Of a stretch of 64,000 nucleotides of DNA, positions 47,237-55,292 are shown in pieces; position 1 is the first letter of the stretch, and the number at the start of each line of letters is the position of its first letter. The stretch is from Lysobacter_K sp043738095 (lineage in GTDB: Bacteria; Pseudomonadota; Gammaproteobacteria; Xanthomonadales; Xanthomonadaceae): contig JAYSZI010000064.1 of the NCBI GenBank assembly GCA_043738095.1, positions 1 to 64,000 of the forward strand, in the 5' to 3' direction. Below the pieces are notes generated by a model. The model saw nothing but the letters and a program-made list of their open reading frames with translations. It did no database searches and had not been told where the DNA came from. The position numbers and the translations under genes are program-made.

Positions 47237-48544
47237 TCAGCCCTTGCGCAGCCGCGCATAGAAAAACCCATCGCCGCCGTCCTCGCCCGGCAGGCGCTGA
47301 TGTCCGACGACTTGACCCTCGACTGACACCGCGCGACCGAAGCGCGCATTGAGCGGCTCGATCGTCGCATCGGCGGTGCGGGCAAGGAACGCCGCGACTT
47401 GCGCATCGTTCTCGGCCTTGAGGATCGAGCAGGTCGCGTACAGCAGTACGCCGCCCGGCGCGAGCGTGGTCCATAGCGCGTCGAGCAGATGCGCCTGGGT
47501 CGCGGCCAATGTCTCGAGGTCGGACTCGCGCCGGTGCAGCAGCACATCGGGCTGGCGCCGCACGATCCCGGTGGCCGAACACGGCGCGTCGAGCAGCACC
47601 GCATCGAACGGCACCCCATCCCACCACGTCGACAACGCGGTGGCATCGGCCGCAAGCAGGCGCCCACGGCCGGCGAGGCCGAGGCGAGCGAAGCCGGTGC
47701 GCATGCGGCGCAGGCGCGGCGCGTCGATCTCGACGGCAACCAGCTGCACATCCGGATCGCGTTCGAGTAGGTGCGCGGCCTTGCCGCCCGGCGCAGCGCA
47801 GGCGTCGAGCACGCGCGCGCCGGGCGCCAACGCGAGCGCATCGACCACGCGTTGCGCCGACGCGTCCTGCACCGAGACGGCCCCGGCATCGAAATCCGGC
47901 AGCAGCGCCACCGGCACCGGGATGTCCAGCCGTAGCGCATCGGGCACGGTGGTATCGCTGGTGGCATCGATCCCGGCCGCCTGCAAGCGCGCGGCGTAAT
48001 CATCGCGACTGCCGCGGCGCGCATTGACGCGCAACCACATCGGCGCGGCGATCGCGCTCGCATCGAGGATCGCGTCGGTTTCACCGCCCCAATCGCGCTG
48101 CAATTGCGCGCGCAGCCACTGCGGCCAGTGCGCATGCGGGTCGCCGGCAGGCAGCCCTTCGCGTTGGGCGCGGCGCAGCAAGGCGTTGACCAGTCCGGCC
48201 TGATGTTCGTGACCGAGCATGCGCGCGGCCTCGACCGTGGCCGCGACCGCGGCGTGCGCGGGCAGGCCGAGCGGATCAAGTTGCGCGAACCCGGCGTACA
48301 GCAACGCGCGCACCTTGGCATCGCGCTTGGGCAACGGTCGCGCCAGGAACGTCGCAAGCGCGGCCTCGAACCGCATGGGCTGGCGCAACACCGCAAAACA
48401 GATCGCCTCGACCAGAGCGCGATCGCGCGGATCGACCAACGGCGGCAACGCGGTGGCCAGTTCGGCCTTGAGCGAGCGACCGTGGTACAGCACCGCATCG
48501 ATCACGTTCGCGGCGATCGCGCGTGGTGCGGCGCCATCGCTCAT
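47237..48544 (-). CDS. rsmB: 16S rRNA (cytosine-967-C5)-methyltransferase RsmB
   Basis: A 435-residue SAM-dependent RNA methyltransferase. An N-terminal NusB-like RNA-binding domain (about residues 1-140) is followed by the catalytic domain with DACAAPGGKAAHL for SAM binding, the DAPCSATG motif with one catalytic cysteine, and YATCSI with the second. It modifies C967 of 16S rRNA before 30S assembly. It overlaps fmt by 4 nt on the same strand, the arrangement seen in many gammaproteobacteria (fmt then rsmB). The length and motif set are typical and the call is secure. Confidence 0.98.
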   Translation of the reverse strand: MSDGAAPRAIAANVIDAVLYHGRSLKAELATALPPLVDPRDRALVEAICFAVLRQPMRFEAALATFLARPLPKRDAKVRALLYAGFAQLDPLGLPAHAAVAATVEAARMLGHEHQAGLVNALLRRAQREGLPAGDPHAHWPQWLRAQLQRDWGGETDAILDASAIAAPMWLRVNARRGSRDDYAARLQAAGIDATSDTTVPDALRLDIPVPVALLPDFDAGAVSVQDASAQRVVDALALAPGARVLDACAAPGGKAAHLLERDPDVQLVAVEIDAPRLRRMRTGFARLGLAGRGRLLAADATALSTWWDGVPFDAVLLDAPCSATGIVRRQPDVLLHRRESDLETLAATQAHLLDALWTTLAPGGVLLYATCSILKAENDAQVAAFLARTADATIEPLNARFGRAVSVEGQVVGHQRLPGEDGGDGFFYARLRKG

Positions 48545-49470
48545 GCGAGGGTCCTGAGGTCGGCGCGGCCGTTGAGGTAGTCGGCCGCGGTGATCGCCTT
48601 GCCGCCGTCGCGCTGCAGCACGCGGATGCGCAGCACGCCCTCAGCGCAGGCGATATCGAGGCCCTCGCGGCCGGCGCGCAGCAAGGTGCCGGGTGCGGCG
48701 GCGTGGCTTTCGTTCAGCGCGATCGCACCGTGCACGCGCAGGCGCTCGCCGGCGACGCTCGCCTCGGCCATCGGCCACGGGTTAAAGGCCCGGATCTTGT
48801 TGGCGAGTTGCGTGGCTGGCTGGCTCCAGTCGAGCTGCGCATCGGCCTTGTCGAGCTTGTGGGCGTAGGTCACCCCTTCCGCCGGCTGCGGCTGCGCCAC
48901 CGGGCGCAGGCCCGCACGCAGCAGGCCCAGCCCATCACTGAGCACCTGCGCGCCGAGCGTGGCGAGGCGGTCGTGGAGCTGGCCGCCGGTGTCGGTGGGC
49001 TCGATCCGCAGCGACTGCGACAGCAACACCGGGCCGGTGTCGAGGCCTTTCTCCATTTGCATCAGGCACACGCCGGTCTCGCTGTCGCCGGCCTCGATCG
49101 CGCGCTGGATCGGAGCGGCCCCGCGCCAACGCGGCAGCAGCGAGGCATGCACGTTCCAGCAGCCGTGGGTCGGGATGTCGAGCACCGATTGCGGCAGGAT
49201 CAGGCCATAGGCGACCACCACGAGCAGATCGGGTTTGAGTGCGCGCAGCGCATCCTTCGCCAGCCCCAGCTTGAAGTTTTCCGGTTGCAGCACCTCGATG
49301 CCGCGCGCGAGCGCCTCGCGCTTGACCGGTGACAGGGTCAACTCGCGCCCGCGCCCGGCGGGTCGGTCGGGCTGGGTGTAGACGGCGACCACTTCATGGC
49401 GCTGTGCGGCCGCGCGCAGGCACGGCACGGCGAACTCCGGGGTACCGGCGAAGACGATTCTCAAGGGCAT
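48541..49470 (-). CDS. fmt: Methionyl-tRNA formyltransferase Fmt
   Basis: A 309-residue cytosolic enzyme that formylates initiator Met-tRNA from 10-formyltetrahydrofolate. The N-terminal Rossmann domain has RIVFAGTPEFAVP; the signature SLLPRWRGAAPIQ, with the catalytic Asn-His region in GCWNVHASLLP, and the D in DTGPVL follow; the C-terminal OB-like domain binds tRNA. It lies upstream of rsmB with a 4-nt overlap. Peptide deformylase, its functional partner, is the next gene on the same strand but is separated by 176 nt containing a small palindrome. Confidence 0.98.
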   Translation of the reverse strand: MPLRIVFAGTPEFAVPCLRAAAQRHEVVAVYTQPDRPAGRGRELTLSPVKREALARGIEVLQPENFKLGLAKDALRALKPDLLVVVAYGLILPQSVLDIPTHGCWNVHASLLPRWRGAAPIQRAIEAGDSETGVCLMQMEKGLDTGPVLLSQSLRIEPTDTGGQLHDRLATLGAQVLSDGLGLLRAGLRPVAQPQPAEGVTYAHKLDKADAQLDWSQPATQLANKIRAFNPWPMAEASVAGERLRVHGAIALNESHAAAPGTLLRAGREGLDIACAEGVLRIRVLQRDGGKAITAADYLNGRADLRTLA

Positions 49471-49488
49471 GGTGCAGAGGTTCCGTAG

Positions 49489-49506
49489 GGCGGGTCGTGA
49501 CCCGCC
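49489..49506. repeat. Palindromic hairpin between def and fmt
   Basis: GGCGGGTC-GT-GACCCGCC, a perfect 8-bp stem with a 2-nt loop, 19 nt above the fmt start. Without a T run it is not a classical terminator. Short palindromes like this are often dispersed in GC-rich genomes. Confidence 0.6.
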
Positions 49507-49646
49507 GGAGATTCGCGATGAACGTTTACGCCGCGGCGCAACTCAACGTCATCCAAGGCACCGCGCGAGTGGCGGCGGAGGGTAAAGATCTGCCCTCGTC
49601 TGCACGACTTCGGAGCGCGACATGCCTGAGGCAACGCAGGGCGTGC

Positions 49647-50162
49647 TCAGGCCGCGTCGAGCCGACGCTGCTTGGCGAGCTTCTTGCGCACCATCTCGCG
49701 CTTGAGCGGCGACAGGTAGTCGACGAACAGCTTGCCGGCGAGGTGGTCCATCTCGTGCTGGATGCACACCGCGAGCACGCCGTCGGCCTTGAGCTCGAAA
49801 GGCTGTCCATCGCGTCCGACCGCTTGCACCGTGATCTCGTTGGCCCGTGTGACTTCGGCAAAGATGCCCGGCACCGACAGGCAACCTTCCTCGTAGACCT
49901 GCTCGCCGCTGCGTTCGACGATCTCCGGGTTGATGAATACCTGCGGCGTGTCGTTGTGCTCGGACACGTCGATCACCATGAAGCGCTGGTGCACGTCGAC
50001 CTGGCTCGCCGCCAAGCCGATGCCGGGCGCGGCGTACATGGTTTCGAGCATGTCACCGAGCAGCTGCTGAAACGCGGGCTCGGCCACGCGCGTGGGGTCG
50101 ACCGGCACGGCAATGGTACGCAGGCGCGGGTCGGGGAATTCGAGGATGGGGAGCAGGGCCAT
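49647..50162 (-). CDS. def: Peptide deformylase
   Basis: A 171-residue metalloenzyme that removes the N-formyl group from nascent proteins. All three motifs are present: GIGLAASQ (residues 47-54), EGCLSVP (Cys94 binds metal) and QHEMDHLAG (His136, Glu137, His140). I start at the ATG at 50162, giving MALLPILEFPDPRLR, the usual N-terminus; the longer frame from 50243 adds 27 unconserved residues. It is divergent from the LysM gene and co-directional with fmt and rsmB. The call is secure. Confidence 0.98.
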   Translation of the reverse strand: MALLPILEFPDPRLRTIAVPVDPTRVAEPAFQQLLGDMLETMYAAPGIGLAASQVDVHQRFMVIDVSEHNDTPQVFINPEIVERSGEQVYEEGCLSVPGIFAEVTRANEITVQAVGRDGQPFELKADGVLAVCIQHEMDHLAGKLFVDYLSPLKREMVRKKLAKQRRLDAA

Positions 50163-50237
50163 GGCGTCAAAATCGAGGTGTGGGTCACAGACACAATCAA
50201 CGCAGCGATTGTAACGCTCCGGCGCCCCCCGGATCGC

Positions 50238-50268
50238 TTGCAACCCTGCGCATCTTCTGGGCTATAGT
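50238..50268 (+). promoter_or_regulatory. Candidate promoter of the LysM-protein gene
   Basis: TATAGT (50263-50268) with TTGCAA (50238-50243) upstream. The 19-nt spacing is longer than optimal. It lies in the divergent gap between def and the LysM gene, about 52 nt before the ATG. Confidence 0.4.
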
Positions 50269-50319
50269 GCCCGGGCTGCCGCGGAAAGCGTGGGCAAATC
50301 TGCAAGGGGAATCAAGTAG

Positions 50320-51480
50320 ATGGCTGCCATATTGAATCCGATCCGCACGGTATTGACCGCTGCGCTGTTGACCGTTGCCACCTACGCCGTCGCTGTCGAA
50401 ATGCGCGGCGATCATCCCGACACCTATGTGGTGAAACGGGGCGATACGTTGTGGGACATCGCCGGTCGCTTCCTCAAGCGGCCGTGGTTGTGGCCGGAAA
50501 TCTGGCAGGCCAACCCGCAGATCCGCAATCCGCACCTTATTTATCCGGGTGACGTGATCTCGCTGGCCTACCTGGATCGTCTGGGCGCGGAGCCGGGCCC
50601 GCGTACCGGGAGCCCGATCCCCGCCATTCCGCTATCGCAGATCGAGCCGTTCCTGAAAGACCTGCGCGTGGTCGATTCGGTCGATGAGCTGCCCTACGTG
50701 GTTGCGCTTGAGGAGGACCGCCTGCGCAGCACCCAAGGCCAAGTCGCCTACGTCAAGGGGGTCGCCGGGGCGTTCGTCGGCCAGCGCTACGCCGTGGTCC
50801 GCCCGACCGTGCGCTACACCCACCTCGACCGCACCCAGTGCTGCGACATCTACAACACCGACGATCTCGACTACCGCGGTCGCCGCATCGTCGATTTCGA
50901 TAAGTACTGGACCAACGTTGTCGTGCCCGATAAGGGCAATGAGCTGCTTGGATTTGAATTGCGGCGACAGAACACCGGCACCATCACCCGCGGCGAAGTC
51001 GGCGGCATCCAGGTCAGCACTCTGCTGCTGGACGACAGCGGCCGCGAAGTCCGCGTCGGCGACCGCCTGATTCCGGTCGAGGCCCAGACCTACGACCTGC
51101 AGTTCTTCCCGCACCCGCCCAAGCAGCAGCTCGAGTACGGCAAGGCGAGGATCCTGGCCGTGGCCGACATGCTGACCAGCGGCGGCCCGCGCGACGTGAT
51201 CGCGCTGTCGGTCGGCAGCCGCGACGGCGTCGACAACGGCACCGTGTTCTCGACCTGGCGCGTGGGCAGCATGCCGCCGGATTACGTCGCCCACGGCGGA
51301 GCCGGCGATCGCAGTCCGGACAGCTACGGTCGCAACAGCCGGGTGCGTCTGCCTGACGAGTTTGCCGGCCATGCGATGGTGTTCCGCACGTTCGAGAAAG
51401 TTAGCTACGCGCTCGTAATGCAGAGCATCCGACCCAGCCGCGTCGGCTACGAGCTCAAGCACCCGGACGCGCCGTACTAA
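50320..51480 (+). CDS. LysM-domain peptidoglycan-binding protein
   Basis: A 386-residue secreted protein. A signal peptide (TVLTAALLTVATYAVAVE) is followed at about residues 32-80 by one LysM domain with YVVKRGDTLWDIAGRFL and NPHLIYPGDVISL, which binds peptidoglycan N-acetylglucosamine. The long remainder (about 85-386) has no motif I recognise. The gene immediately precedes dprA, a neighbourhood conserved in xanthomonads. It has a plausible promoter and a hairpin after the stop, so it may be transcribed alone. A cell-envelope role is likely; the specific function is unknown. Confidence 0.92.
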   Translation: MAAILNPIRTVLTAALLTVATYAVAVEMRGDHPDTYVVKRGDTLWDIAGRFLKRPWLWPEIWQANPQIRNPHLIYPGDVISLAYLDRLGAEPGPRTGSPIPAIPLSQIEPFLKDLRVVDSVDELPYVVALEEDRLRSTQGQVAYVKGVAGAFVGQRYAVVRPTVRYTHLDRTQCCDIYNTDDLDYRGRRIVDFDKYWTNVVVPDKGNELLGFELRRQNTGTITRGEVGGIQVSTLLLDDSGREVRVGDRLIPVEAQTYDLQFFPHPPKQQLEYGKARILAVADMLTSGGPRDVIALSVGSRDGVDNGTVFSTWRVGSMPPDYVAHGGAGDRSPDSYGRNSRVRLPDEFAGHAMVFRTFEKVSYALVMQSIRPSRVGYELKHPDAPY

Positions 51481-51532
51481 CCGCCCCGGCAGCCGCGCGC
51501 TGCCGATGCGGCAAAGTCCTACCGCAACCCCC

Positions 51533-51554
51533 GACGGCGCCCTACGGCGCCGTC
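51533..51554. terminator. Hairpin after the LysM gene (possible terminator)
   Basis: Perfect 9-bp inverted repeat GACGGCGCC-CTAC-GGCGCCGTC between the LysM gene and dprA. No T run follows, so termination is only suggested. Confidence 0.45.
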
Positions 51555-51579
51555 GTCGTGTCCGCGCCACGCTGGCACG

Positions 51580-52740
51580 ATGTCTGATGCCTGCACCCTA
51601 GCCTTGATCACACTGGTCGTCTGCGGCGGCCCCTTGGCCCCGCGCCGGCGGCTGCTCGAGGCGTTCCCCGACCTGCCCGCCGCGCTGTCCGCAGGCACCG
51701 CAAGTTGGCGCGCGTGCGGCCTGACCTCAGCGCAAATCGGCGCGTTGCGGGCCCCCGACGGTGCCGCCGTCGATCGCACCCACGCGTGGCTCGACGACCC
51801 GAATCACCATCTGGTCGGTTGGCACAATCCCGACTACCCGCCCCTGTTGCGTCGCAGCCCAAGCCCGCCGCTGGCGCTGTTCGTGGCAGGTGAACCCGCA
51901 CGTCTGTGGCACCCCGCGGTGGCGGTGGTCGGCAGCCGCTCACCGACCCCTGGTGGTCGCGACAATGCCGCGGGCTTTGCGCGCGCTTTTGCCGCAACGG
52001 GTCTGGCCGTGACCAGCGGCCTGGCGGCGGGCATCGATACTGCCGCTCACCTGGCCACGCTCGCCGGCGGCGGCCTCACCGTGGCGGTGTTGGGTACCGG
52101 TCCGGACGTGCCCTATCCGCGCAGCAACGCACGGCTGCACGCCCAGATCGGCGAATGCGGCGCGGTGGTCAGCGAACATCTGCCCGGTACCGGCCCGCTG
52201 CGCGAGCATTTCCCGAGCCGCAACCGGATCATCGCCGGGCTGTCCTTGGCCACGGTGGTGATCGAGGCTGCGGAGCGTTCCGGGGCGCTGATCACCGCGC
52301 GCCTCGCGGCTGAATCGGGGCGTGAAGTGTTCGCATTGCCCGGCTCGATCCACAACCCCCTCAGCCGCGGGTGCCATCGGCTGATTCGCGAGGGCGCTGG
52401 TCTGGTCGAAAGCGCAGACGAGGTGGTCGATGCCGTCGCGTCTTTGGGCGCCCAACTCGCTACGGACGTGCGCCAACGGTTGGTCGCTCCCGTTACGGGA
52501 GGCCACACCCGTAGGCTCGGTACCAACTCCAGCGACCCAACCACACCCCCATCTTGTTCAGGTAACTCCGACCTCCACTACCACTGCTTGTGGCAAGCGC
52601 TCGGTCACGACCCCACAGGTATGGATCAGTTGGTTGAACGTACCGGATTGACGCCTGCCGACCTGTCCTCCATGCTGCTGCTCATGGAGCTTGAAGGCCG
52701 CGTGGCAACTCAGCACGGCCGGTACTTCCGCAATCGTTGA
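51580..52740 (+). CDS. dprA: DNA-processing protein DprA
   Basis: A 386-residue protein that loads RecA on incoming single-stranded DNA during natural transformation. The N-terminal SAM-like region is followed by the Rossmann domain with VVGSRSPTPGGRD, TSGLAAGIDTAAH, VAVLGTG and FPSRNRIIAGLS. A C-terminal winged-helix segment begins near DLHYHCLWQALGHDPTGMDQL. Residues about 315-330 form a proline/serine-rich linker. It lies between the LysM gene and smg, as in related genomes. Its presence suggests the species can be competent, although other com genes are not in the window. Confidence 0.97.
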   Translation: MSDACTLALITLVVCGGPLAPRRRLLEAFPDLPAALSAGTASWRACGLTSAQIGALRAPDGAAVDRTHAWLDDPNHHLVGWHNPDYPPLLRRSPSPPLALFVAGEPARLWHPAVAVVGSRSPTPGGRDNAAGFARAFAATGLAVTSGLAAGIDTAAHLATLAGGGLTVAVLGTGPDVPYPRSNARLHAQIGECGAVVSEHLPGTGPLREHFPSRNRIIAGLSLATVVIEAAERSGALITARLAAESGREVFALPGSIHNPLSRGCHRLIREGAGLVESADEVVDAVASLGAQLATDVRQRLVAPVTGGHTRRLGTNSSDPTTPPSCSGNSDLHYHCLWQALGHDPTGMDQLVERTGLTPADLSSMLLLMELEGRVATQHGRYFRNR

Positions 52741-52804
52741 ACTTAGCTGCGGTTTGTCTGCAAGTTCTTACCCACCGCGCCGCTGGCGGCGCAGGCCGAG
52801 GGAA

Positions 52805-53293
52805 ATGAAAGAGAGCATCTTGGACGTCCTGTTGTACTTGTTCGAGCACTACTTCACTGAGGATGCGGACCTGGTCCGCGACAGTGATTCCCTGCGCAGC
52901 GGCCCGCTATTCAAAGAGCTGGGCCAGGCCGGATTCAGTCCCGCCGAAATCAACAAAGCCATTGAATGGCTCGATGCGTTGGCCGATCAACGGCCGGACG
53001 TAAGCGCGCCACGTGCCGATGGCCCGACCCGTGTGTATTTCGGCCCCGAGCTCGACAAGCTCGACGTCGAATGCCGGGGTTTCCTGCTGTTCCTGGAGCA
53101 GCACGGCGTGCTCGATGCGGGCCAGCGCGAGCTGGTGCTCGATCGCGCGATGGCGTTGGACCAGGACGAGCTCGATCTGGACGACCTCAAATGGGTGGTG
53201 CTGATGGTGCTGTTCAACCAGCCCGGGAGCGAGGCGGCATACGCCTGGATGGAAACCCAGATGTTCGAGGACGAGCCCGAACCGGTGCATTGA
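52805..53293 (+). CDS. smg: Smg family protein (DUF494)
   Basis: A 162-residue protein starting MKESILDVLLYLFEHYF, the typical Smg N-terminus, preceded by GAGGGA. It is all-helical and acidic, with no signal or membrane segment. Smg is conserved next to dprA and topA in beta- and gammaproteobacteria; its role is not settled. I use the ATG at 52805 rather than the longer frame from 52691, which overlaps dprA and has no family character. The stop is at 53293, 83 nt before the next ATG. Confidence 0.94.
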   Translation: MKESILDVLLYLFEHYFTEDADLVRDSDSLRSGPLFKELGQAGFSPAEINKAIEWLDALADQRPDVSAPRADGPTRVYFGPELDKLDVECRGFLLFLEQHGVLDAGQRELVLDRAMALDQDELDLDDLKWVVLMVLFNQPGSEAAYAWMETQMFEDEPEPVH

Positions 53294-53376
53294 CCGGCTA
53301 GCGGGGCGGACAAGGCCGGCAGCGCGCTTTGGGGAGGCGCTGCGGGCTGATACACACAAGTGAAAGGGGACCTCGC

Positions 53377-54108
53377 ATGACCGATTGGTACTACCACGAC
53401 CCCATCCAGGGTCGCGTCGGACCGCTTGCGGCCGACGACCTGCGCGCGCGCTACCGCGAGCGCGCGATCCAGCGGGACACCCTGGTCTGGCATCAGGGCC
53501 TGCGCGAATGGCAGCCGCTGGAGCGCCAGTCGGAGGAACTCGACCTCGCCAACGTAACCCCCGACGCCACCCAACCGCCGCCGCTGCCGCCGGCCGCGGC
53601 CCGGCCGAGTTACGACGATCTGCGTCCGCGCCACGCCACTGCGGCAGCGCCCAAGCGCGGCTTGGGCGGCTGCGCGATCGTGGCGATCGTGCTGGCGGTG
53701 GTCGCAGTGCCGATGATCGGCATCCTCGCTGCGATTGCGCTTCCGGCGTACCAGGACTACACCGTGCGCGCACGCGTCGGAGCTGCGCTGGCCTCGGTCG
53801 AACCGCTCAAGCTCGCGGTGCTCGAGCACGCGGGCCGCACCAAGGCCTGTCCGGGCAACGATAGCGAAGGCTTCGGCAGCGCGACTTCGTATGCGGGGCC
53901 GTCGCTGGCGCAGGTGCAGCTCGGGGAGCTCGATGCCGGCCACTGCGCGCTGGAGCTGACCTTGCGCAATGTCGGTGCGCAAATCGACGGCACCACGGTG
54001 GTGCTAAGCCATGACGGCGACCCCGTATCGGCGTGGGATTGCACCGGCGGCACGTTGCCTCCGCGGTACCGCACGAGCCAATGCCGCCCGGGCGTCGCCG
54101 CCCCCTGA
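53377..54108 (+). CDS. GYF_2-domain protein fused to a type IV pilin-like segment
   Basis: A 243-residue protein. Residues 1-50 form a GYF_2 (DUF4339) domain: WYYHDPIQGRVGPLAADDL and TLVWHQGLREWQPL. After a proline-rich linker comes a hydrophobic helix GGCAIVAIVLAVVAVPMIG followed by ILAAIALPAYQDYTVRARV, which strongly resembles the N-terminal helix of type IV pilins, and a soluble pilin-like domain with a Cys pair. It has no class III leader site at its N-terminus, so it cannot be processed as an ordinary pilin. The start at 53377 has GGGGA before it. The neighbour also carries a GYF_2 domain, so the pair may work together in the membrane. The function is unknown. Confidence 0.8.
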   Translation: MTDWYYHDPIQGRVGPLAADDLRARYRERAIQRDTLVWHQGLREWQPLERQSEELDLANVTPDATQPPPLPPAAARPSYDDLRPRHATAAAPKRGLGGCAIVAIVLAVVAVPMIGILAAIALPAYQDYTVRARVGAALASVEPLKLAVLEHAGRTKACPGNDSEGFGSATSYAGPSLAQVQLGELDAGHCALELTLRNVGAQIDGTTVVLSHDGDPVSAWDCTGGTLPPRYRTSQCRPGVAAP

Positions 54109-54163
54109 ACGCAACAGCCCTCCGGCGGCTTTGCGGCTGCGTAGGGGGCGCCACGGATCGACC

Positions 54164-55090
54164 ATGACAACCTGGTACTACAGCGACGCCGCCCACACCC
54201 GCCTTGGCCCGATCGGTCCCGAGGATCTGGTCCAGTTGCACCAGAACGGCCAGCTGTTGCCGACCACCCTGGTTTGGCGCGAAGGCTGGGGTGACTGGCG
54301 AACGTGGCGCGACATCATGCCGGAAGTCGTGGGTGGCGCGCGAACTGCCGACACGCGGCTCGATGGCATCGCAACCACAGCGACCAGCGTCGCGTCCGCC
54401 CCGACCGCCAATCCGTATGCCTTGGCCGAGCCGCAGTCGCCTTACGCCCCGCCCCGTGCGTCGGTGATCGAGCGCGCCGAATTTTATTCCGGCGGCGAGG
54501 TGGTCTACGCCAGTTTCCGCAAGCGGCTGGCCGCTTACCTGATCGATGGCGTTGTCGTCACCGCCATCGCTTCGGTGGTGCAGGTGGCGGTGATGATGGG
54601 ATTCTTCGGCGTCGGCATGAACGCGGTCACCCCGGAATCGATGTTTGCCGGCCCCGGCGCGGTAATGATGATTGTCGGCGTTTACATCATCCCGCTGGCG
54701 CTGCAGGCGGCGTACTACGCGATGTTTCATGCTTCGACCAAGCAGGCCACACTGGGCAAGATGGCGGTCGGGATCAAGGTCACCGACGATGCCGGCCATC
54801 GCATCACCCTGGCGCGCGGCATCGGGCGTTTTTTCGCCTTCATGCTCAGCGGCCTGACGCTCGGCATCGGCTACCTGATGGCGGCGTTTACCGACCGCAA
54901 GCGCGGCCTGCACGACATGATCGCCAGCACCCTCGTGGTCGACCGCTGGGCCTACACCCAGCACCCCGACCGTCAGCGCCGGGAGCTCGACACCGTCACG
55001 GTCGTGATCTTGTGGGTGGGCGGGGTGTTGTTCTTGGGATTGATTGCGTTGATTGTCGTGGCGATCGGCTTGGCCGCGCAGGCCAACTAA
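54164..55090 (+). CDS. GYF_2-domain RDD-family membrane protein
   Basis: A 308-residue protein. Its N-terminal GYF_2 domain (WYYSDAAHTRLGPIGPEDL, TLVWREGWGDWRTW) is a paralogue of that in the preceding gene. The C-terminal half is an RDD-family membrane domain: FRKRLAAYLIDGVVVTAI with the R and DD-type positions, several helices, and KMAVGIKVTDDAGHRI. The tail is a further hydrophobic helix. RDD proteins are mostly of unknown function, some linked to ion transport. The start at 54164 begins the GYF motif; the longer frame overlaps the previous gene. It lies 55 nt after that gene and is probably co-transcribed. Confidence 0.88.
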   Translation: MTTWYYSDAAHTRLGPIGPEDLVQLHQNGQLLPTTLVWREGWGDWRTWRDIMPEVVGGARTADTRLDGIATTATSVASAPTANPYALAEPQSPYAPPRASVIERAEFYSGGEVVYASFRKRLAAYLIDGVVVTAIASVVQVAVMMGFFGVGMNAVTPESMFAGPGAVMMIVGVYIIPLALQAAYYAMFHASTKQATLGKMAVGIKVTDDAGHRITLARGIGRFFAFMLSGLTLGIGYLMAAFTDRKRGLHDMIASTLVVDRWAYTQHPDRQRRELDTVTVVILWVGGVLFLGLIALIVVAIGLAAQAN

Positions 55091-55207
55091 CCCGCCGTGG
55101 TAGGACGCTGAACAGCCGGGAACGCGCCCGATTTAAGGCCCTTGCGACAGTCGGAGCTTGACAGCCGGGCCGCTCGCGTGATTCCACTAGAAAAAGAAAC
55201 TACCTGA

Positions 55208-55234
55208 ACGCCCGCCGGTTTGCGCCGCGGGCGT
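55208..55234 (+). terminator. Probable terminator between the RDD gene and topA
   Basis: Inverted repeat ACGCCCGC (55208-55215) and GCGGGCGT (55227-55234), 8 bp with an 11-nt loop, followed a few bases later by TTTT. It is 58 nt above the topA start, so attenuation of topA is another reading. Confidence 0.55.
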
Positions 55235-55292
55235 CGCCTCTTTTGATTCACCATGCACGGCCAATACGGCCCTGCGGAGCCGCACCCCTTCC

